Shown here piece by piece: positions 6,570 through 10,495 of a DNA stretch of 10,495 nt; position 1 is the stretch's first letter; each line of letters starts with the position of its first letter. This DNA is from Nitriliruptoraceae bacterium. GTDB lineage: Bacteria > Actinomycetota > Nitriliruptoria > Nitriliruptorales > Nitriliruptoraceae. The DNA lies in assembly GCA_007134165.1 (NCBI GenBank), contig SLLJ01000504.1, forward strand, positions 1-10,495. Direction: 5' to 3'. The translations under genes and the position numbers were made by a program. The notes below the pieces were generated by a model. It did not search any database. It worked only from the letters and a program-made list of their open reading frames with translations, and had not been told where the DNA came from.

Positions 6570-7231
6570 GCGAGATCGACCTCTTCCCCCTGCTGCTGTC
6601 GCTGAGGGTCGCGACCATCGCCACGCTGATCACCACCGTGGTCGGCGTCGGGGCCGCGTACGCACTGGCCCGGTTCCGGTTCCCAGGCCGCGGCTTGATC
6701 GAAGCCGTCGCGAGCCTGCCGATCGTGCTGCCCCCCACCGTGCTCGGCTACTACCTGCTGGTCGTGATCGGACGCAACTCCCCGATCGGGCAGGCCTACG
6801 AGGCGGTGTTCGGCCGGCCGCTGGTGTTCACCTGGCAGGCCGCCGTGGTGGCTGCGGCCATCGCGAGCCTGCCCTACTGTCTGCGCACCGCCACCGCCGC
6901 GATCAGTGCCGTCGACGCGGGCTACGAGGAAGCGGCCCGCGTGGCCGGACTGCACGGCACCCGGCTCGCGTTCACCGTGACGCTGCCGCTGGCGGCCCGC
7001 GGGATCATCGCCGGGATCTCGCTGGCCTTCGCGCGGGCGCTCGGCGACTTCGGCACCACCATCATGGTCGCCGGCAACATCCCCGGCCGGACCCAGACGA
7101 TGCCCATCGCCGTCTACGACCGAGTCCAGGCCTTCGACTACACCACCGCCGGGCTCCTCGCTGGCGTGCTGTCAGTGGTCGCCATCGTGGTCCTGCTCGG
7201 TGTTCGTCGACTCGAGCGGTCAGCGCTGTGA
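6566..7231 (+). CDS. modB: molybdate ABC transporter permease ModB
   Basis: This is the 221-residue inner-membrane permease, with hydrophobic segments near 8-35, 45-69, 92-112, 144-168 and 193-213, as expected for the roughly five-helix ModB fold. Conserved stretches are LPIVLPPTVLGYYLL (51-65), the EAA coupling loop GYEEAARVAGLHGTRLAF (119-136) that docks onto the ATPase, and RALGDFGTTIMVAGNIPGRT (157-176), a hallmark of molybdate permeases. The length is normal. The ATG overlaps the modA stop by four bases, and its own stop overlaps the GTG of modC. I am confident of the family; the exact oxyanion is inferred from ModA. Confidence 0.94.
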   Translation: MSEIDLFPLLLSLRVATIATLITTVVGVGAAYALARFRFPGRGLIEAVASLPIVLPPTVLGYYLLVVIGRNSPIGQAYEAVFGRPLVFTWQAAVVAAAIASLPYCLRTATAAISAVDAGYEEAARVAGLHGTRLAFTVTLPLAARGIIAGISLAFARALGDFGTTIMVAGNIPGRTQTMPIAVYDRVQAFDYTTAGLLAGVLSVVAIVVLLGVRRLERSAL

Positions 7232-7923
7232 GCCTCGAGGTCGACGTGCGCGGCCGCATCGGCGACTTCCACCTCGATGCCCGTTTCGCACTGCCCCGCG
7301 GTCTGACCGTGCTGTTCGGACCCTCCGGTGCCGGCAAGACCCGGCTGCTGCGGTTGATCGCCGGGCTGGACCGACCCGTCGACGGGTCGATCACCCTGGA
7401 CGGCGAGGTGTTCGACGACGTCGCCGGCCGCCGTCATCTGCCCACCCACGAGCGCCGGATCGGCATGGTGTTCCAGCAGCCCTACCTGCTGCCCCACCGC
7501 ACCGGCCAGGCCAACGTCGCGCTCGCGGTGCGTGGCAGCGACCGCCACGCCCGCCGGGCTCGGGCGGACGAACTGCTCGGGCTGGTCGCCGCGGGTGAGC
7601 TCGCCGCCCGACGTCCTCACCAGCTCTCCGGCGGGCAGCGGCAACGCATCGCTCTGGCCCGGGCGCTGGCCGGCGACCCAAGGCTGCTGCTGCTCGACGA
7701 GCCGTTCAACGCCTTGGAGGTCCCCGTCCGCCGTCGCCTGCGGTCCATGGTCCGCGACCTCGTCGCGGACAGCGGCGTGCCCACCCTGTTCGTCACCCAC
7801 GACCCCGACGAGATGCGCGAACTCGCCGAGCACGTCCTGCTCGCCGACCACGGCGACATCCACGAGCTTCGCGATATCGAGGAGATCATGGCCGGACTCG
7901 ATGATCCCCGCACACCTGGCTGA
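7228..7923 (+). CDS. modC: molybdate ABC transporter ATP-binding protein ModC, short form
   Basis: This is the 231-residue ATPase that powers uptake. All nucleotide-binding motifs are present: Walker A GPSGAGKT (31-38), Q-loop VFQQPYLLPH (81-90), signature LSGGQRQRIALARAL (133-147), Walker B LLLLDEP (153-159) and H-loop THD with His191. The D-loop reads NALE rather than the usual SALD. The start is GTG 7228, overlapping the modB stop as GTGA; a frame reaching further upstream lies inside modA and modB and is not used. ModC proteins are normally about 350 residues with a C-terminal TOBE/Mop domain that binds oxyanion and gives feedback inhibition. This one ends after the ATPase core, so sensing is probably left to the regulator at the head of the operon. 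It is the last gene of the operon; no clear intrinsic terminator follows. Confidence 0.93.
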   Translation: MSLEVDVRGRIGDFHLDARFALPRGLTVLFGPSGAGKTRLLRLIAGLDRPVDGSITLDGEVFDDVAGRRHLPTHERRIGMVFQQPYLLPHRTGQANVALAVRGSDRHARRARADELLGLVAAGELAARRPHQLSGGQRQRIALARALAGDPRLLLLDEPFNALEVPVRRRLRSMVRDLVADSGVPTLFVTHDPDEMRELAEHVLLADHGDIHELRDIEEIMAGLDDPRTPG

Positions 7924-8060
7924 TGCCGCCGCGCGGCCGCGCAGTGCACCACCTGCAGCCTCATGCCACCACGATGCAGGGCTCGCCACCATGAGCAGTC
8001 CGCTCGTGGCAGCATCGGGATGTCGATGGAGGCAGCGGTGCGATCCGGGGAGGAGGCACC

Positions 8061-8308
8061 GTGGAGGCGCGCGTCGGATCACAGGGACGGCTCGCCCTGC
8101 CGCGCGCGCTGCGGCAGCAGTTCGGCGCCGAGGATGGCGGGTCCATCAGGCCAGCGTCGAGAACGGCCGCCTGATCCTGGAGACCCGCGACGCGTTGCTG
8201 CGCCGGATGCAGCGCGAGATCGTCGACGCCCTCGACGAGCCCCGGTCGCTGGCCGATGAGCTCATCGCCGAACACCGCGCCGAGGCGTGTCGCGAGGCAG
8301 GCGCGTGA
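8061..8308 (+). pseudogene. AbrB/MazE-like antitoxin gene (VapB type), interrupted by a frameshift
   Basis: A GTG at 8061 with a strong site (GGGGAGGAGGCACC) opens MEARVGSQGRLALPRALRQQ, the swapped-hairpin AbrB DNA-binding fold, where QGRLALPRALR is the family core. That frame stops after 37 residues at 8172-8174. The expected second half (QASVENGRLILETRDALLRRMQ, then SLADELIAEHRAEACRE, typical of VapB C-termini that bind the toxin) continues in the -1 frame to the stop at 8306-8308. The shift falls at about 8130-8150. Adding one base would give an 82-residue protein, the normal length. I see no classical slippery heptamer, so programmed frameshifting is unlikely. It is either a true inactivating mutation or a missing base in the read. 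The end overlaps the toxin start as GTGA. Confidence 0.75.
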
Positions 8309-8691
8309 ACGTGGTGCTCGACGCCACCGCGCTGCTCGCGCTACTCCAGCAGGAACCCGGCTCCCAGCCGGTCGCCCGCGCCCTTGGCGATTCGGCCATC
8401 AGCGTCGCCGACCTCGCCGAGGTCGCCACCAAACAGGCAGACCTTGGCCTCGACGCGAGCCTGCTGGTCGCCCGTGTTGAGGCCCTCAGCATCAGACCTT
8501 TCGCCGTCACGCGGGAGGACGTCGCCACCCAGGCCCGGATCCGACGGCTCGACGACGGTTGCCGGCTCGGCCTATCGCTCAGCGACCGACGGTGTCTCGC
8601 GCTCGGTCTGCACCTGGAGGTTCCCGTGATCACGACCGACAACGTGTGGGCAGAGCTCGACCTGCCCATCGAGGTGGTGCTGATCTGCTGA
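8305..8691 (+). CDS. PIN-domain ribonuclease toxin, VapC family
   Basis: This 128-residue PIN-domain protein is of the type that cleaves RNA with a magnesium-binding acidic cluster. The quartet is intact: Asp6 (VVLDATALLALL), Glu39 (ADLAEVATK), Asp94 (LSLSDRRCLALG) and Asp112 (ITTDNVW). The GTG at 8305 is chosen because it overlaps the antitoxin stop and begins the family core at once; a start at 8287 would add six residues from inside the antitoxin gene. It has the normal length and composition of VapC. With the partner gene frameshifted, an active toxin would be unopposed unless the antitoxin reading is a sequencing error or a second VapB exists elsewhere. The target RNA cannot be inferred. 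Confidence 0.88.
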   Translation: MNVVLDATALLALLQQEPGSQPVARALGDSAISVADLAEVATKQADLGLDASLLVARVEALSIRPFAVTREDVATQARIRRLDDGCRLGLSLSDRRCLALGLHLEVPVITTDNVWAELDLPIEVVLIC

Positions 8692-8697
8692 CACGCA

Positions 8698-8741
8698 CCT
8701 GGCTCAGCCGGCCGCGGCGCCGACGCGGGTGTCGAGCCAGG
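8698..8741. terminator. inverted repeat at a convergent gene junction, possible two-way terminator
   Basis: CCTGGCTC (8698-8705) pairs perfectly with GAGCCAGG (8734-8741) around a 28-base GC-rich loop. It starts seven bases after the vapC stop and reaches into the last codons of the opposing hydrolase gene, a usual place for a shared terminator in compact genomes. There is no T-run on either side, so it is not a textbook intrinsic terminator. Confidence 0.3.
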
Positions 8742-9645
8742 CGAGAAGCTCAGCGATGACCTCGTCGCGGTTGGTCTCGTTGAGCATCTCGTGGCGGCCG
8801 CCCTCGTACAGCCGGATGGTGACGTCGAGGAGGCCCGCCGCCTGGTAGTGCGCAGCAAGCGACGCGATCCCGTCGGCGCCACCTACCGGATCGTCGGTGC
8901 CCGCGAAGAGGTAGACCGGCAGCTGCGGCGGGGCAACGGCCCGCACCCGCTCGACCTGACCGATCACCCGCAGCCCGGAGAACAGGTCGAGGTAGAACTG
9001 GGTGGTCTTCACCTGACCGCACAACGGGTCCGCAAGACATGCGTCGACCATCTCGGCATCGCGTGACAGCCAGTCCGACTCGGTGCGGGCGGGCTCGAAC
9101 GCACGGTTGAAGCCGCGGCCGACCAGCGACTCCAGCAGCGTCGATCGGCCGCGGGGTCCCAGCCGCCGCCGCTCGAGTCGCGCCAGCAGGGCTCCCGCCT
9201 CCACGATCGGCCCGGCCGGCCCCGACGAGCCGGACAGCACCATCGCATCGAGGTCTTCGGGGAAGGTGAACAGGTACTGCTGAGCGAGGAACGAGCCCAT
9301 CGAGTGCCCCAGCAGCACCACGGGCAGGCCGGGATGGTCGGCCTGTGCGCGCAACGTCACCCGGTGCAGGTCGTCGAGCAGCAGCGCCCAGCCGCCCCGG
9401 TCCGCGAGGTGGCCCAGGCCGTCCTCGTCGCGGGCGGTGATCCCGTGCCCGCGGTGATCCTCGATGTAGGCCGCCCACCCAGCGTCGTTGAGGGCTGCGG
9501 CGACGTGGTCATAGCGCCGGGCATGCTCGCCCATTCCGTGCGCCAGGTTCACCACCCCCCGGGCAGCAAGGCGGTCGGGCTCCCACCGGTGGACCATGAC
9601 GGGCACGCCGTCGCGGGTGTCGAGCTCAAAGGCCTCGTACGACAT
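8704..9645 (-). CDS. alpha/beta hydrolase, monoacylglycerol-lipase-like (serine aminopeptidase S33 / Hydrolase_4)
   Basis: This 313-residue hydrolase probably cleaves lipid esters such as monoacylglycerols; the exact substrate is unknown. The catalytic triad is readable: nucleophile Ser115 in LLGHSMGSFLAQQY, acid Asp252 in FAGTDDPVGG and His285 in EGGRHEMLNE. The oxyanion-hole loop NLAHGMGEHARRYDHVA (33-49) and the YIEDHRGHG stretch (60-68) are typical of lysophospholipase/MGL proteins. No signal peptide or membrane segment is seen, so it should be cytoplasmic. The ATG at 9645 is chosen because homology-like sequence begins there (MSYEAFELDTRDG). The frame stays open upstream to 9936, but that part is Arg/Gly-rich without family features, and the ribosome binding site at 9645 is weak. 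It is convergent with vapC, with a 12-bp gap. Confidence 0.88.
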   Translation of the reverse strand: MSYEAFELDTRDGVPVMVHRWEPDRLAARGVVNLAHGMGEHARRYDHVAAALNDAGWAAYIEDHRGHGITARDEDGLGHLADRGGWALLLDDLHRVTLRAQADHPGLPVVLLGHSMGSFLAQQYLFTFPEDLDAMVLSGSSGPAGPIVEAGALLARLERRRLGPRGRSTLLESLVGRGFNRAFEPARTESDWLSRDAEMVDACLADPLCGQVKTTQFYLDLFSGLRVIGQVERVRAVAPPQLPVYLFAGTDDPVGGADGIASLAAHYQAAGLLDVTIRLYEGGRHEMLNETNRDEVIAELLAWLDTRVGAAAG

Positions 9646-9805
9646 CGTGCGCCCGTTCGGTGCCGCGGACCGCCCCGTCGACGGTCCGGCGCGACGGTAG
9701 CCGGCCCAGTCGCGGCCGCGCCCACACCGACCGTGGCGCGCTCCACCTGGCGAACCCATCCGGGCGGCCGCGACCAGCGCACACCACATCCCGACCAAGC
9801 CCTTC

Positions 9806-9832
9806 ACCGTCACGACCGTCGCGACCGTCGCC
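9806..9832. repeat. three imperfect 9-bp tandem units
   Basis: Units ACCGTCACG, ACCGTCGCG and ACCGTCGCC follow each other upstream of the hydrolase gene. They share ACCGTC and vary only in the last three bases. No function is apparent. Confidence 0.7.
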
Positions 9833-10216
9833 CCGCACACGACCACCGGCGCATGGCGCAGGCAGGCGCTTCTCGGAGAACCATGGAAGTGGCGTTGGCC
9901 GCGCCCATCTGCGGAGTCACCGATCGGTCTGGCCAACAGCTGCCAAGCGAATCCCTTCCTCCTGCGCTCGACTCACCGTGGGGGTCGGATCGAGCGAGGG
10001 CAGACTGGTCGTCGCTCATTCGAGCGGCGGTGCGGTCAGGAGGCCCAACAACGTCCCGGCCAGAAGGTGGAGCGGCTGGCGTGCAACGCACCAATCTCGG
10101 GCGGTTCAGGCATCGGCCGGCCAACCGGCTGAAGATCGAGCGCCGGGTGTGATCGCCGGGCAGGTGCGTGCGGATCGGTGGGTGCGAGACGGCCGTCGAG
10201 GCGGTCCCGGTCCCTC

Positions 10217-10261
10217 TCGGTCCTCCCGGTCCTCCCGGTCCTCCCGGTCCTCTCGGTCCTC
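10217..10261. repeat. five 9-bp tandem units
   Basis: The unit YCGGTCCTC is present five times. The first and last copies begin with T and the three inner copies with C. Degenerate copies flank it on the left (from about 10203). On the minus strand it reads as collagen-like GGP or as charged RED/RTG triplets depending on frame, none belonging to a convincing gene. Confidence 0.85.
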
Positions 10262-10422
10262 CCGGCCACGATGACGATGATCGGAGGCGGCAGCGAAGAC
10301 GGCCGAGACCCACCGGGTGGTGTTCGCCGGCCTTGGGGCGTCGGAGTCGATGCCGCGCGCTGGGGGCGCGGGGCCTTGGGGTCTTGGGGCCGATGCTGTG
10401 CGGGGGGTTTTGGACATGGCTG

Positions 10423-10457
10423 GCCCACCCTGCGCAGAGTTGGGCAGCAGGGTGGGC
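10423..10457. terminator. perfect 11-bp hairpin, possible terminator or structured RNA element
   Basis: GCCCACCCTGC (10423-10433) and GCAGGGTGGGC (10447-10457) are perfect reverse complements around a 13-base loop, giving a very stable GC-rich stem. Neither side has a T-run, so a classical Rho-independent terminator is not shown, although actinobacterial terminators often lack one. No gene end is seen close by, so it may belong to a gene beyond the right edge. Confidence 0.4.
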
Positions 10458-10495
10458 GCATGCAGGTGGGCTGTGTGTCGGACCGACTTTCGGGC

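Larger units (their letters stand above)
9646..10495. other. 850-bp region without a recognisable gene
   Basis: Long open frames exist on both strands, but all are Arg-, Pro-, Gly- or Ser-rich, lack good ribosome binding sites and show no family motif. They look like a by-product of high GC. What can be stated: a 9-bp triplet repeat (9806-9832), a second 9-bp repeat (10217-10261), G-rich sequence at about 10330-10410 and a strong hairpin (10423-10457). A plus-strand ATG at 10271 opens a frame that runs off the right edge. Its predicted peptide (MTMIGGGSEDGRDPPGG...) is not recognisable. The hydrolase promoter should lie in the first 100-200 bases, but I cannot point to it. Confidence 0.55.

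Noticed and set aside
6538..7227. Upstream extension of the modC frame
   Set aside because: It overlaps modA and modB in another frame; the ATPase sequence begins at GTG 7228.
7931..7942. 12-bp palindrome GCGCGGCCGCGC just after modC
   Set aside because: It has no loop and no T-run; a palindrome made only of G and C is expected by chance in DNA this GC-rich.
8125..8160. Programmed -1 frameshifting in the antitoxin
   Set aside because: No X-XXY-YYZ slippery heptamer is present in the right frame near the break.
9646..9936. N-terminal extension of the alpha/beta hydrolase
   Set aside because: It is Arg/Gly-rich without signal peptide or family similarity; the fold begins at MSYEAFEL.
10217..10261. 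CRISPR array
   Set aside because: Units are 9 bp and contiguous, with no spacers and no cas genes.
9810..10313. Minus-strand frame with collagen-like GGP repeats
   Set aside because: The repeat comes from the 9-bp tandem array; the rest has no motif and no ribosome binding site.

Overview
The window looks like chromosomal DNA from a high-GC actinobacterium. GC is very high throughout, GTG starts are common, coupled genes overlap as ATGA or GTGA, and the sigma/anti-sigma pair is of the SigR/RsrA kind. I cannot name the genus. Nothing in it looks like phage, an insertion sequence or a CRISPR array.

Left block (about 83-4482, all minus strand). Reading in transcription order from the right: a CHAD-domain protein (4482 to 3508), a GNAT acetyltransferase (3442 to 2837), a 334-bp gap with two overlapping dyads, an OsmC-family protein (2502 to 1936), an ECF sigma factor (1866 to 1261), its overlapping zinc-binding anti-sigma factor (1264 to 1004), and an ArsM-like SAM methyltransferase (944 to 83). 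The methyltransferase is split by one frameshift in a run of six C. The anti-sigma factor has exactly the Cys/His spacing of the redox switch RsrA. The last four genes therefore look like one thiol- or redox-responsive cassette: sensor, sigma factor, a possible peroxide/thiol enzyme and a methyltransferase.

Middle block (4714-7923, plus strand). A regulator with an XRE-type DNA-binding domain fused to a periplasmic-binding-protein-like domain is followed by modA, modB and modC. Every junction is a 4-base stop/start overlap, so this is one tightly coupled molybdate/tungstate uptake operon with its own probable sensor. The 231-bp divergent region in front of it holds a perfect 9-bp inverted repeat (4608-4637), a good operator candidate, and an 8-bp direct repeat with an 11-bp period next to the ribosome binding site.

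Right block (8061-10495). A VapBC-type toxin-antitoxin pair has an intact PIN toxin, but its AbrB-like antitoxin is interrupted by a frameshift. It converges on a minus-strand alpha/beta hydrolase (monoacylglycerol-lipase-like) with an inverted repeat at the junction. The last 850 bp hold no gene I can recognise. They carry two short 9-bp tandem repeats and a perfect 11-bp hairpin near the right edge.

Two independent single-base frameshifts (methyltransferase, antitoxin) in otherwise well-conserved genes mean that sequencing error must be excluded before either is called a pseudogene.
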